NCBI RefSeq assembly: GCF_052044135.1
Contig: NZ_JBQDYF010000015.1
Span: 21,525-85,524, forward strand
Direction: 5' to 3'
DNA: 64,000 nucleotides
Origin: Salinisphaera sp052044135
Lineage (GTDB): Bacteria > Pseudomonadota > Gammaproteobacteria > Nevskiales > Salinisphaeraceae
The notes under the pieces: model-generated
What the model was told of the DNA's origin: nothing
Seen by the model: the letters and a program-made list of their open reading frames with translations, nothing else
Databases searched by the model: none
Position numbers and translations under genes: made by a program
Part shown: one piece after another, positions 25,972 to 35,395 of the stretch
Layout of the letters: each line of letters starts with the position of its first letter
Numbering within the stretch: position 1 is the stretch's first letter

Positions 25972-28884
25972 TCAGAAGTCATAGCTCAGCCTACCGTAGA
26001 CGGTACGGCCGAGACCGCTGGCATAACGGGCGTCATACCCGGAATTGCCGGCATAGGTCTGCACCGAGAACGGCGGGTTCTTGTCGAACACGTTATCCGA
26101 GCCCAGCGTGATCTGGACACCGTCGTGGAACGAGTAGGAGCCATAGGTATCCCAGGTAATAAAGGGATGCACCTGCCGATCCCCGCCTGAATCCCGGTAG
26201 CCACTCTCGTAGTGGTTGACGACCGCCAGCGCCCAAGGGCCCTTGCTCCAGCCCAGCGTAATGTTGTGCTTCCAGCGGAACTCGACCTGGTCGTTGGCAT
26301 AACGGCCCACGTTCGATATGAATTTCCCGCCCGGCACCACCTGCTGCTCGAAGTAATTCGTATACGTGCCAGTCAAGGCCAGCGTGTAATCGCCGGTGTC
26401 GGTCGGAAGATTGAACTTAAGATCGACGTCCTCACCACTGGTGGTGATCGCGCCCAGATTCTGGTTGAGGTCGCTTATGTAGTTGATCGGCCCGCCAGCC
26501 CCGTTCCGGTGGAACTCATTCGCGTACTTGCTGTAGTGGCTGAAGATATAGTCGTCTGGCGGCACGGAAATCAGGTTCGTGATCCGGATATGCCAGAAGT
26601 CTGCGGACAGGGACACATATTTGATCGGCTGCAGAACGAAGCCGGCACCCCAGCTTTGCGATGTCTCCGGCTGGAGATTCTTGTTGCCGCCGATCTGCTC
26701 GTTGAACTGCTGATTACAGCTGACCGAAGCATTGGCGCCTGCGATGGGCGTGCCGCCCGGACAACGCAACGGATCGTTGAGCCCGCCTGAGGAATTAGTG
26801 ACGGACGGCGGCTGGTAGAGATCGTACAGCGTGGGCGCGTGAAACCCCTCGGCATAGTGCGCGCGCAGCACCAGCATCCTGAACGGCTGGTAACGAAGCG
26901 AGACCTTGGGGTTGGTCGTTGTACCGACATCGCTGTAGTTGTCGAAGCGCGCCTGGGCGTCGAGCGACAGATTTTTCAGCAGCGGAATGTTCAATTCACC
27001 GAACACGCTTTCCACGTCTCGGTTCTTATTGATCTGCGTGGCCTCGATACCCTCGCTGGTCGCCCGCTGTGCCACGGACCCGTTGACGTACTCGCTCAAC
27101 GTCTCGTGCCGATACTGGGCGCCCAGCGCGAGCGCGGCCTGGCCGGCACCGAACCAGTCACCCAACTCATGATCGACCTTGCCGTCCCAGATATAGGCAC
27201 GGGTACGATACTGGTCGAGCTCCCCGGTCGTTTCCAGACTTCGAAGTTTTGCCAACTGGGCAGGGGTCGGGTTGCTGGTGAACGGATTGAAGGAGCCATC
27301 GTTGACCGCGGTCTGGAAGGAATTGGCGCCATAGGCCTGATTGAAGAACCCGCTGACGAGATTCTGCGTGGTGGTGCTCTGGTCGAAATTAAGCGCCGTG
27401 TCGTAATGGAAGCCACCCAGGAAACGGCCCGTGAAGGCCATGACCGCGCGCTGACTCTGGTTGACGTTGCGGGCGATACGCGGACCCAGCGGAACAGCGC
27501 GATAGCGCAGTTGCGCCGGCTGCGTGGGATCGAAGCTGCCGGCACCTTCAGCCGCGGTCGTCGGCAGCGGCACCACGCCGTTGCCCGGGTAATACGGGCT
27601 CGAGGGACTGATCGCGACCGAGGAGCCGAAGTTGCCGACGGTGGGCGACGGCGCCGACAGGGTGTAGTTGGTATTGCGCGTCCACAGATAGCTCAACGAA
27701 ACCTTGTTGTTGTCGTTGATCTTGTACGCGCCGCGCAGATAGGCCGAGGGCTCGTTCGACCGGTCTACAACGTTCGCTCCGAGCGCGGTGTAGTTCTCGC
27801 GGCAGGACACGCTATCGCCGATGCTGACTTCGCCATGCACATTACAGCCCGGTGCCGTCGGATTGTAGTTGGGGTTGGCGACATATTGACCGGGGTAGGT
27901 GAACGACGAGACGGCATCGATGCGCGGATCGAGTGGGGTCACAAAACTGCGATCATTGGCATTGACGGCCTGCTGACGCCGGTATTCCAGCGTACCCATG
28001 ATGTTCCAGCCGTCCTTATCGAGATCGCCCTTGCCAAAGGTCGCGCTCAGCGTCGTTCCATTCCCGCCACCGCTACGAGTCGGCAGCGTTTCCTGCAGGC
28101 TGACGTCGCCGCCCTGAAGATTCTTCTTGGTGATGAAGTTGATCACGCCGCCGACCGCGTCGGTGCCGTACAAGGCCGACGCGCCACTGCGCAGCACTTC
28201 CACACGGTCGATGGCCGCAAACGGAATGCTGTTGAGATCCGTCCCGGAACCGTTGCCGAACAAACCGTTGACCGCCAGACGACGCCCGTTCAGCAGGATC
28301 AGGGTCTTGTTCGGACCCAGGCCGCGCAAATCGGCGAAAGACGCGCCGCCCGTGTTCTGTGCGCCGGTACCAAAACCCGGGCCGGAAGAACTGTCATTAC
28401 CCGCCAACTGCTGTAACAGCTGGGGCGTGGACGTAATACCCTGCTTGCGCAGATCAGACGCCTTGTAAACCGTGACCGGGAGAGAAGTCGCGGCGTCGGT
28501 ACGCGCGATCGCGGTACCGGTTACCGCCACACTGCCCAGATTGGTAGTCGGCGCAGAAACCGCCGCCGAGCTCGAGGACGCAGAAGCCGACGCTGCTGCG
28601 GGGGCCGCTGCTGCAGGCGCCGCCGCCGCGGGGGCCGCCGGCGCTACCCCACTGGCGCTGGCGCCAGCATCACCGCTGGCTGCAGCAGGCGCAACATAGC
28701 CATTGTCGCCACTACTCGAAGATGAGCCAGTCGTCTGCGCAAGGGCGGCACCGACAGGCGACAACGCAAGCAGACAGGCACAAATCGATGCTTTGGACGT
28801 ATTTTTCCAGTTCGTTACGCCTGATACATATTCATCAGTACGCACCCAAGGCTTTTCAGCCTCAGAAGCTGACGCTTCGGTCAT
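25972..28884 (-). CDS. Large TonB-dependent outer-membrane receptor
   Basis: 970 residues from MTEASASEAEKPWVRT, with GGGGA before the ATG. The signal segment is long; cleavage is likely near LSPVGAALAQ (about 49). A Ser/Ala/Pro-rich stretch of about 70 residues (roughly 51-120) precedes the plug domain (VAVTGTAIARTDAATSLPVTV, then LNGRRLAVNGLFG and LRSGASALYGTDAVGGVINF). A 22-stranded barrel ends in aromatic phenylalanine (YGRLSYDF). The plug type with two serine/glycine loops is common in Oar/carbohydrate-type receptors. The substrate is unknown, as no partner gene is adjacent. Confidence 0.92.
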   Translation of the reverse strand: MTEASASEAEKPWVRTDEYVSGVTNWKNTSKASICACLLALSPVGAALAQTTGSSSSSGDNGYVAPAAASGDAGASASGVAPAAPAAAAPAAAAPAAASASASSSSAAVSAPTTNLGSVAVTGTAIARTDAATSLPVTVYKASDLRKQGITSTPQLLQQLAGNDSSSGPGFGTGAQNTGGASFADLRGLGPNKTLILLNGRRLAVNGLFGNGSGTDLNSIPFAAIDRVEVLRSGASALYGTDAVGGVINFITKKNLQGGDVSLQETLPTRSGGGNGTTLSATFGKGDLDKDGWNIMGTLEYRRQQAVNANDRSFVTPLDPRIDAVSSFTYPGQYVANPNYNPTAPGCNVHGEVSIGDSVSCRENYTALGANVVDRSNEPSAYLRGAYKINDNNKVSLSYLWTRNTNYTLSAPSPTVGNFGSSVAISPSSPYYPGNGVVPLPTTAAEGAGSFDPTQPAQLRYRAVPLGPRIARNVNQSQRAVMAFTGRFLGGFHYDTALNFDQSTTTQNLVSGFFNQAYGANSFQTAVNDGSFNPFTSNPTPAQLAKLRSLETTGELDQYRTRAYIWDGKVDHELGDWFGAGQAALALGAQYRHETLSEYVNGSVAQRATSEGIEATQINKNRDVESVFGELNIPLLKNLSLDAQARFDNYSDVGTTTNPKVSLRYQPFRMLVLRAHYAEGFHAPTLYDLYQPPSVTNSSGGLNDPLRCPGGTPIAGANASVSCNQQFNEQIGGNKNLQPETSQSWGAGFVLQPIKYVSLSADFWHIRITNLISVPPDDYIFSHYSKYANEFHRNGAGGPINYISDLNQNLGAITTSGEDVDLKFNLPTDTGDYTLALTGTYTNYFEQQVVPGGKFISNVGRYANDQVEFRWKHNITLGWSKGPWALAVVNHYESGYRDSGGDRQVHPFITWDTYGSYSFHDGVQITLGSDNVFDKNPPFSVQTYAGNSGYDARYASGLGRTVYGRLSYDF

Positions 28885-29599
28885 GATCGATCCCCAATAA
28901 CGGTAGGACATTTACAATTTCCGAAAAGAGCAAAGCCCTCTTCCTCCCTTCCAGCCACGGCCCCGCTCCCTTTTTCGGTCAACGGCCTGCAAAAAACCAA
29001 AATGAATAGTCGAGACCGGAACGGATGCGCCCTGCATCCGCGGAAAACGCGTTAGCGCAAGCTGGGACACGTTCAATGCAAGATCAGGGCCATCATCTAC
29101 GCGATGGCCAGATTGCGAATGGCAATCGCGTAAAAAACCTTTCCTGATAAAGTTTCGCCGTGTCTGCAAAGTACGGCGCAGGCGAGCAGGTCCATTGAAA
29201 TGCCGGCACCCACGAGCACACGGCTGCACGGCCGAAGGGCAACGTGCCGGGTGCGATGCGCGGCGTGGAGACATCGGATATATCGCATCGGTCGCCCATG
29301 ACCGGGCGACGCGAATCAGCAATAGATTGCGCCGCTACCGAGCTGCCAATTCACGAGAGTCGCATAGCGGCGGGGGCGCAATGCCGCGGATCGCCCGCTC
29401 TTCGTCCGGCCGATCACCACAATCGCCCGGCGCCCATCTCGCACGAGTGCTGCAGGCAGCCGCGCAAGTGGTGAGTGCGCCGCGTTCACCCCGGGTCTTC
29501 CGGACCCGCGGGTCACAAGCTGCGGATCAGATGTCGTCGCTTCGGAGCCTGACTAAAAACAGGCCGGCATCACCGCATTGACTGACAAGCGTGCGATAA
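28885..29599. other. No gene recognised (715 bp) upstream of the TonB receptor
   Basis: The segment next to the receptor (28885-29100) is less GC-rich than its surroundings and is probably the promoter and 5' leader, but no convincing -35/-10 pair was found. The rest holds only short arginine-rich frames on both strands. Confidence 0.4.
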
Positions 29600-29929
29600 C
29601 GCACGCGTCGCAGGGGTTACGGGTTTGCTGGAACCAACGCTTACGCAGACCCACGGTTTGAATACCGAGCGCGCGCGGCATCGGCGATGCCGGTGACCGG
29701 CTCGACCGGGTGCAATCGCCTGACGGCACGTTACCAGCGCCACGACGACCAACTGCGCATCGAGCCGGTGGCCACCACGCGCCGGGCCTGTTCGAATCAG
29801 GCCGATACCGAGCAAGCGCTTTTCGAGGCGCTGCGCCGTACACGGCATTTCGAGACGCTGGGCGATTTCCTGTTGCTCTACGGCACCGACAACGATCCCG
29901 CGCCATTGGCCGTGTTTCGCGCCGCATAA
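29600..29929 (+). pseudogene. META-domain (HslJ-like) protein remnant
   Basis: From the in-frame stop at 29597 the frame is open to 29929 but has no ATG until 29687. The sequence PVTGSTGCNRLTARYQRHDD, then IEPVATTRRACSN and FLLLYGTDNDPAPLAVFR, matches the second half of META/HslJ domains (GxxGCNxxxGxY, PMATTRMAC). The N-terminal half and any signal peptide are missing. It is either a 5'-truncated pseudogene or an 80-residue short protein from 29687. Confidence 0.55.
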
Positions 29930-30251
29930 GCGCCAACAGGGTTTATCGAGCGACCGGCCCGATATGGATTGCATCGCAAACATCTGTGCCAAAACGACTT
30001 TCTGACGCCGAGTTTGGCCTATCCCAAGGGCAGGGCTTCATTCACGCGCCCTCGGCCGCAAGCCCGGGCCGGTTGCCGCGCGACACGATGCCGCGTTCGG
30101 TCGCGATGCGTCGTCGCCCCTATCCGGCAACGCCACGCCGGATGGCGTGAATCCAGTCCGGCGGGCGGGGCGCACCGCTACGGCCCGCCGGCTCACGCCG
30201 TCTTCGATCGCCGCCCCGAAGGCGGCATCCGACAATCACTCAGAACGTGGT
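29930..30251. other. No gene recognised (322 bp)
   Basis: Intergenic between the META remnant and the end of the chemoreceptor gene. The sequence TCAGAACGTGG at the receptor stop is repeated directly upstream (about 30239-30261), a short tandem duplication of the stop region. Confidence 0.4.
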
Positions 30252-32012
30252 TCAGAACGTGGCCCAGTCCGAGTCCGATTCTGCCCCGGCCGCTACTGCA
30301 ACAGGCGCGGGCGCAGCGGGCGCCGGCGTGGCACGCCGTGCGGGCACCCTTTCGACCGCCGGTTCCTTCGCGGCGGCAGGCTCGGCGCCGCTATCGGCGG
30401 CCGGGCGATGCTCGGCCGCGGGCGCGGCGGGCTGCTTCGCGCCAGCCGTCTGCCCTGGCCCGCCGGCGAGCCGGAAGAAACCCACCTCGGCGATCAACTC
30501 GCGCGCCCGCTCGCTCAGTGATCGGCTGGCCGCCGCCGACTCCTCAACCAGTGCCGCATTCTGTTGCGTCATGCCATCCATCTGCGTGACCGCCTGGTTG
30601 ACCTGCTCGATACCACCCGTCTGTTCCTTGCTCGCGGCCGCGATCTCGGCGACGACGTCGCTGACCTGATTGATACTGCCCGTGATCTGGTTCAGCGTTT
30701 CACCGGAAAGCCCGACGTCGCGTGAGCCATCCGCCACTTTCGCTACGCTTTCGGCGACCAGCGCATTGATCTCCTTGGCCGCCGTGGCGCTGCGCGTCGC
30801 CAGATTGCGCACTTCCGAGGCCACCACCGCAAAACCGCGCCCCTGCTCGCCCGCGCGCGCCGCCTCCACCGAGGCATTGAGCGCCAGCAGATTGGTCTGG
30901 AAGGCAATATCGTCGATCAAGCTGATGTTCTCGGCGATCCGGCGGCTGACCGCATCGATCGCCTGCATCGACTCGACCGCCCGGCCGACCACGTCGGTGC
31001 CGGAATGCGCCTGGTCCCGCACCGTCCGCGCCAGCTGATCGGCCTGGGCCGCATTGTCGGCATTCTGGCGCACGGTCGCGGTCATTTGTTCCATGGACGC
31101 CGCGGTTTCCTCGAGACTGGCGGACTGCTGCTGGGTTCGCGTGCTGAGTTCCTCATTACCCGACGCGATTTCGCCGACCCCGCCCGAAACCGACTCGGCA
31201 TGACCGCGCACACGCTGAACCACGCGGGCCAGACGCGCACGCATCGCTTCGATGGCACCGATCATCGCGCCGAACTCGTCGCGGTAGGGGTTGTGAATGG
31301 CCACGCCGAGATCGCCGTCGGCGATCGCTTCGACGAAGCCGCGGGCCGTATTGAGCGGGCGCATGATCATGCGCGCCAGCCAGATCATGACAATCAGCGT
31401 GACCAGCAATACCGCGCCACCGAAGCCCGTCATGCCCAGCCGGGCCAGATGCGCCACCCGTTGTTCCTGCACGAAAGCCGCCGCAGCCGTCTTGTTCTCG
31501 AAGCCGGACAAGGTATCGAGTTGGTCATTGATCTGCGCGAGCGGTTGCCGCAACGACGTGCCATAGAACATGGCCGCGCCGAGGATGCCCTGGTCCTGGA
31601 TGGTCCCCGCGAAACGCCCCAGCGCGTCATCGATGCCAGCGAGCGTGGCCTGGGCTTTCTTTGCGGTCTTCGCTTCGTCGCCGCTGCCGGCCAACGCCGG
31701 ATAATATTGTCTCCAGGCGGTCTTCACCTGCTTGCGTACCCGAGCGATCTCGTCCGGCAGATTGCGCACATTGGCCGACTGGGCCGAGGAATTGAGCGCA
31801 ACCTTGATGTCGCCTTTGAGGTCCGACAGCAGGGACTGGGTACGGGCGATGGCCGTACTGGCGACCATATTGCTGCGATAGATTTCGGTGGTGGCTTTAT
31901 TCACCGTGGTAATCGACCACAGGGAAACCGCGACCAGCACGGCAACCAGGACGAAGGTCAGCCCCAGACCCAGTCCGATCTTGGCTCGTACGCTCTTTCG
32001 GACATTCAGCAT
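30252..32012 (-). CDS. Methyl-accepting chemotaxis protein with C-terminal CheR-tether motif
   Basis: 586 residues. Transmembrane helices at about 12-34 and 194-213 flank a helical periplasmic sensor of about 160 residues (4-helix-bundle type). A HAMP domain follows, then the cytoplasmic coiled coil with the conserved tip FQTNLLALNASVEAARAGEQ. Methylation-type QQ/EE pairs occur on both arms. An Ala/Pro-rich linker of about 65 residues ends in DWATF, matching the xWxxF pentapeptide that tethers CheR/CheB in Tar/Tsr. No che genes lie nearby. The ligand is unknown. Confidence 0.93.
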   Translation of the reverse strand: MLNVRKSVRAKIGLGLGLTFVLVAVLVAVSLWSITTVNKATTEIYRSNMVASTAIARTQSLLSDLKGDIKVALNSSAQSANVRNLPDEIARVRKQVKTAWRQYYPALAGSGDEAKTAKKAQATLAGIDDALGRFAGTIQDQGILGAAMFYGTSLRQPLAQINDQLDTLSGFENKTAAAAFVQEQRVAHLARLGMTGFGGAVLLVTLIVMIWLARMIMRPLNTARGFVEAIADGDLGVAIHNPYRDEFGAMIGAIEAMRARLARVVQRVRGHAESVSGGVGEIASGNEELSTRTQQQSASLEETAASMEQMTATVRQNADNAAQADQLARTVRDQAHSGTDVVGRAVESMQAIDAVSRRIAENISLIDDIAFQTNLLALNASVEAARAGEQGRGFAVVASEVRNLATRSATAAKEINALVAESVAKVADGSRDVGLSGETLNQITGSINQVSDVVAEIAAASKEQTGGIEQVNQAVTQMDGMTQQNAALVEESAAASRSLSERARELIAEVGFFRLAGGPGQTAGAKQPAAPAAEHRPAADSGAEPAAAKEPAVERVPARRATPAPAAPAPVAVAAGAESDSDWATF

Positions 32013-32237
32013 GCTGTGTTCTCCCCCGCGTCGCTGCCGCTCGCCGATACCGGCGCCGGTTCTGCGCTATCTATCGGCCGCGCGGGCTGGAACCTGAGCG
32101 CGCCGGCCGGGCCGCGCGCTCGGGCGCGCAGTTGCCCGCGACGGCCAAACCTGCTCTCATGCACGGTGCGAGGGACGATGCGGGCGTTTCGACGCCGGGG
32201 CCGGTTCGATCGAATCATGTCCACGAGGTCCGGCCCG

Positions 32238-33302
32238 ATGCCCTATCGTTGTTGCGTTTCGCGCGTAGTACCCCTGCTGGCGCTGTTGCTCGTCAGCGGT
32301 TGTGTCCCGACGGCGCATCCGTCCCGCGTCACCGTATCCTCACTGGCCGGACTGCAGACCGCGATCGACGATGCCCCGGCGGGCGAAACCATCATTCTCG
32401 CGCCCGGCGTTTACCGCCAGGCCCGGGCGATCCGGATTCGGGGCAAGCACGACCTCACCATCAGCGGCGCCACCCGCGACTATGCCGACACGGTCATCCG
32501 CGGGCCGGGCATCGACGATCCAGGCCTGCAGTCGAACGTCCGGCTGAACAACGCTGACAACATCACGCTGGAAAACCTGACGCTGCGCGACAGCTACGAC
32601 CACGGCGTACAGATCAACAACGATTCCGATCGCTTCACCGCGGACAACCTGCGCACGCTCGACAACGGCGAATCCGGTTTCAAGATCACCAGCCCCACCC
32701 ATGCCAGCGGCCCGGCGGCCTATTCCGACAACGGCACGATCGAGAATTGCTGGATCGGCTTCACCACGACCGGGCGCCGCAGCGTGGTCGAAGGCGTGGA
32801 TATCGTAGCCGGCAATGGCTGGCATTTGCTCGGCAACCATTTCGTCAACATTCGTCGCGCCGACGGCGGTCCGGCGTACGCCGCGTTCGCCAAGGGCAAC
32901 GCACACAAGACAGTATTCGCGGACAACCAGGTGGAGAACAGTTTCATCGGCCTGTCCTTCGGTGGCGGTGGCACCGACGACGTGTATTTCCGCAATGCCG
33001 ATACGCGATACGAGACCCGGGGCGGTGTGATCCGGGACAACGTCATTCACGATACCGACGACGCCGGCATCTATCTCAACAAGGCCCACGATTTCCTGGT
33101 TCAGGGCAATACGGTGCTGCGCAACGGTCCCGGGACCGGCGCCATCGAATCCCGCTTTCCCGGGAGCAGCGGCATCATCCGCGACAACCGGGTCAGCGGC
33201 CCGATCAAGACACGCGATGGCGGCACCGCCAGAACCGAACACAATCGGCAGGTGCCCGCCGATACCGCCGCGCCCCATCCCAACGGAATTTCCCACGAAT
33301 AG
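32238..33302 (+). CDS. Lipoprotein with right-handed parallel beta-helix
   Basis: 354 residues. Signal peptide with lipobox LLVSGC. The remainder contains repeated beta-helix rungs (ITLENLTLRDSYDHGVQINND, VIRDNVIHDTDDAGIYLNKA, FLVQGNTVLRNG), which suggests a polysaccharide-lyase or glycosidase-like fold. Catalytic residues cannot be assigned. ATG 32238 is preferred because GAGG is well spaced; ATG 32217 is an alternative. It probably acts on or binds carbohydrate at the envelope. It is a single gene divergent from the chemoreceptor. Confidence 0.8.
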   Translation: MPYRCCVSRVVPLLALLLVSGCVPTAHPSRVTVSSLAGLQTAIDDAPAGETIILAPGVYRQARAIRIRGKHDLTISGATRDYADTVIRGPGIDDPGLQSNVRLNNADNITLENLTLRDSYDHGVQINNDSDRFTADNLRTLDNGESGFKITSPTHASGPAAYSDNGTIENCWIGFTTTGRRSVVEGVDIVAGNGWHLLGNHFVNIRRADGGPAYAAFAKGNAHKTVFADNQVENSFIGLSFGGGGTDDVYFRNADTRYETRGGVIRDNVIHDTDDAGIYLNKAHDFLVQGNTVLRNGPGTGAIESRFPGSSGIIRDNRVSGPIKTRDGGTARTEHNRQVPADTAAPHPNGISHE

Positions 33303-33371
33303 CCGGCCGCACGCTCGGTGCGGCGTTGCGGCCCCGGATCGGGCCGGCCAGGGTCGGAGCACAGGACGCGC

Positions 33372-34217
33372 CTATGCCACCGGTCCAGGCGCACCCGCCA
33401 TCCCGTGGGCCGGCGGAACGAGTGCGCCGACGATCGGGCAAGCCATGTGCTGGCGCACGTGTGGCGGCAGACCCAGCCAGAATGCCCGGGTTACCGCCAT
33501 GGCGTGACGGCCGTCATTGCCGACGCCGGGCGCGCCCATGCTCAGCACCAGTGCCGGCCGGGCCCGGCGGTCCGAGTGATTTTGCGTTGTGCGATGAATA
33601 GCGAGCGGCGAACGCGCTGAAATATCGCCCGCCCGCGGGCACTGCGGCACGGCCAGTCGCGCGTAGCGGGCGTACTCGGATCGCGCCGGGAACATTTCAT
33701 GCTCGAAGTCGGCGCCGGATTCCCATTGGGTACCCACCGCCACCTCGAACGCCCCCGTATGGGGCGCGCTATCCATGCAAGCGACATCGAATGCCAATGA
33801 CGTCAGGCGACGCTCGCGGCGCGTCGCGCGCGGGCTCGGACAATCGCGGTGCCAGGACTGATCCGCGCTGCCGGACGAACGGTGATCGAGCCCCACGGCC
33901 ATGATCCGATAATCCGGCCCCAACACCGCCGCCGACACCGCACGCACCCACGGATGATCGACCAGCGCCACGAACCCGCGCAGCGCCTCCGGATGGATCT
34001 CTGCATAACCGCGCCGCGCGCCGCCTCCACCGCCGTGCGCGCACGCGTATGGCGCCGCGGCACAGGCGGCATCGATATCGGCCGCGAGTTCGGCCGCCCA
34101 AACACGGCCCAGCGCCTGCTGGTGTTCAACCACGCCATCGCGATATAGCGCAGCGGCGACGGTATCCACCGCCGATACCGTGGGCCCGCGCCTATCCGAA
34201 AATGCTGTATCGACCAT
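33372..34217 (-). CDS. Phytanoyl-CoA dioxygenase (PhyH) family protein
   Basis: 281 residues. The 2-oxoglutarate/Fe(II) oxygenase facial triad is visible: HxD in SWHRDCPSP (about 122) and the distal histidine in SPLAIHRTTQNHSDR, followed by the arginine that would bind 2-oxoglutarate. The middle segment HTGAFEVAVGTQWESG is typical of PhyH proteins. Members hydroxylate diverse small molecules. It diverges from a LacI-type regulator, with an 18-bp palindrome between them, so it is probably controlled by that regulator. ATG at 34217 is chosen; a TTG three codons earlier is possible. Confidence 0.8.
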   Translation of the reverse strand: MVDTAFSDRRGPTVSAVDTVAAALYRDGVVEHQQALGRVWAAELAADIDAACAAAPYACAHGGGGGARRGYAEIHPEALRGFVALVDHPWVRAVSAAVLGPDYRIMAVGLDHRSSGSADQSWHRDCPSPRATRRERRLTSLAFDVACMDSAPHTGAFEVAVGTQWESGADFEHEMFPARSEYARYARLAVPQCPRAGDISARSPLAIHRTTQNHSDRRARPALVLSMGAPGVGNDGRHAMAVTRAFWLGLPPHVRQHMACPIVGALVPPAHGMAGAPGPVA

Positions 34218-34251
34218 GTTTTCCAACGCTTTGTTTTATATTCTTTCCAAT

Positions 34252-34269
34252 TTTTGCAACGTTGCAAAA
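34252..34269. promoter_or_regulatory. LacI-type operator between PhyH and LacI genes
   Basis: TTTTGCAACGTTGCAAAA is a perfect 18-bp palindrome with the central CG typical of LacI/GalR operators. It lies 35 bp from the PhyH start and 56 bp from the LacI start, so it can serve both divergent genes. A degenerate half-site (CCAACGCTTTG) is nearer the PhyH start. Confidence 0.85.
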
Positions 34270-34325
34270 TTATCCTGCAATAGTATGCCCTAAAAGTTAT
34301 CGATCATCGTGTTTGGGAGAAACGT

Positions 34326-35333
34326 TTGAGCCGAATCACTTTGCGGGACGTGGCCGCCCAGGCCAACGTCTCGGTTCGCACCGTGTCCAATGTGGTCAAT
34401 GACTTTCCCCACGTCGCAGCCGCCACGCGCCAGCGCGTGCAGGCCACGATCGCCGAGCTCGGCTACCGGCCGAACATCGCGGCACGCCAGCTCCGGCAGG
34501 GGCAGCGCCTGGTGATCAGCCTGGTTCTGCCGGAAATCGATTCCCCTTACTTTGCTGAAATCGCCGCGCATTTTGTCCGCTCGGCCGAACAACGCGACTG
34601 GACCGTGCACATCGAGCAGAGCGACGGCGAACTGGCCCGCGAGCGCGCGATGCTGGCCGGGACGCATGGCCCCGGCGCCGACGCCATCGTATTCAGCCCC
34701 TGGGCGATGAGCGCGGATGAAATCGAGCGCGGCCCGTCCGCGCCACCGGTCGTCATGCTCGGCGAGCGCCCCGGATGGGGGCTGCTCGATCGCGTCGTGG
34801 TCGACAATGTGGCCGCGGCGCGCGAGGCCACGGCCCATCTGCTGGCCGGCGGCCGGCGCCGCGTGGCAGCGATCGGCATCCAGCCGCACCTGGCGAACCA
34901 GACCGGGCGTCTACGTGCCGCGGGCTATCGCCAGGCGCTGACGGCAGCCGGCCTGAGCCCGGATCCCACGCTCGAGATGTCGGTCGAGCGACTCCATCAT
35001 CCGGACGGCGCCCGGGCCATGCAGCAACTGCTTGCCGTCGCCCCGGATGTCGATGCCGTGTTCTGCTTCACCGACCAGCTCGCGCTCGGTGCGATGCATA
35101 CCCTGGCCGCGAGCGGGCGCTCGGTGCCAAGGGATGTCGCGGTGGTCGGCTTCGACAACATCGAGGCCGGGCGCTACAGCGTGCCGGCGCTGTCGACCAT
35201 CGCACCGGACAAGCCGCGCCTGGTGGCACTGGTGCTGGACTGCCTGGGGGATCGACTGGCCGATCATACGCTGCCCGCCCGCGAGCGTCGGGTGCCGCAT
35301 CATCTGGAAATCCGGCAAAGCTCGGCGGCTTGA
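34326..35333 (+). CDS. LacI-family transcriptional regulator
   Basis: 335 residues with a TTG start, preceded by GGGAG. LRDVAAQANVSVRTVSNVVNDFPHVAAATRQRV is the LacI helix-turn-helix and hinge, continuing LGYRPNIAARQLRQG. The periplasmic-binding-protein-like domain follows, with the typical VVGFDNIEAGRYSVPALSTI near the end. The likely effector is a sugar or related compound. The perfect palindrome TTGCAACGTTGCAA upstream is probably its operator, implying autoregulation and control of the PhyH gene. Confidence 0.9.
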   Translation: MSRITLRDVAAQANVSVRTVSNVVNDFPHVAAATRQRVQATIAELGYRPNIAARQLRQGQRLVISLVLPEIDSPYFAEIAAHFVRSAEQRDWTVHIEQSDGELARERAMLAGTHGPGADAIVFSPWAMSADEIERGPSAPPVVMLGERPGWGLLDRVVVDNVAAAREATAHLLAGGRRRVAAIGIQPHLANQTGRLRAAGYRQALTAAGLSPDPTLEMSVERLHHPDGARAMQQLLAVAPDVDAVFCFTDQLALGAMHTLAASGRSVPRDVAVVGFDNIEAGRYSVPALSTIAPDKPRLVALVLDCLGDRLADHTLPARERRVPHHLEIRQSSAA

Positions 35334-35395
35334 ACGGCGCGACCGGGAGGCCGCGCGTCACGGCCGGGCCGCCCAGGCCCGTTCAAATCGATCGC

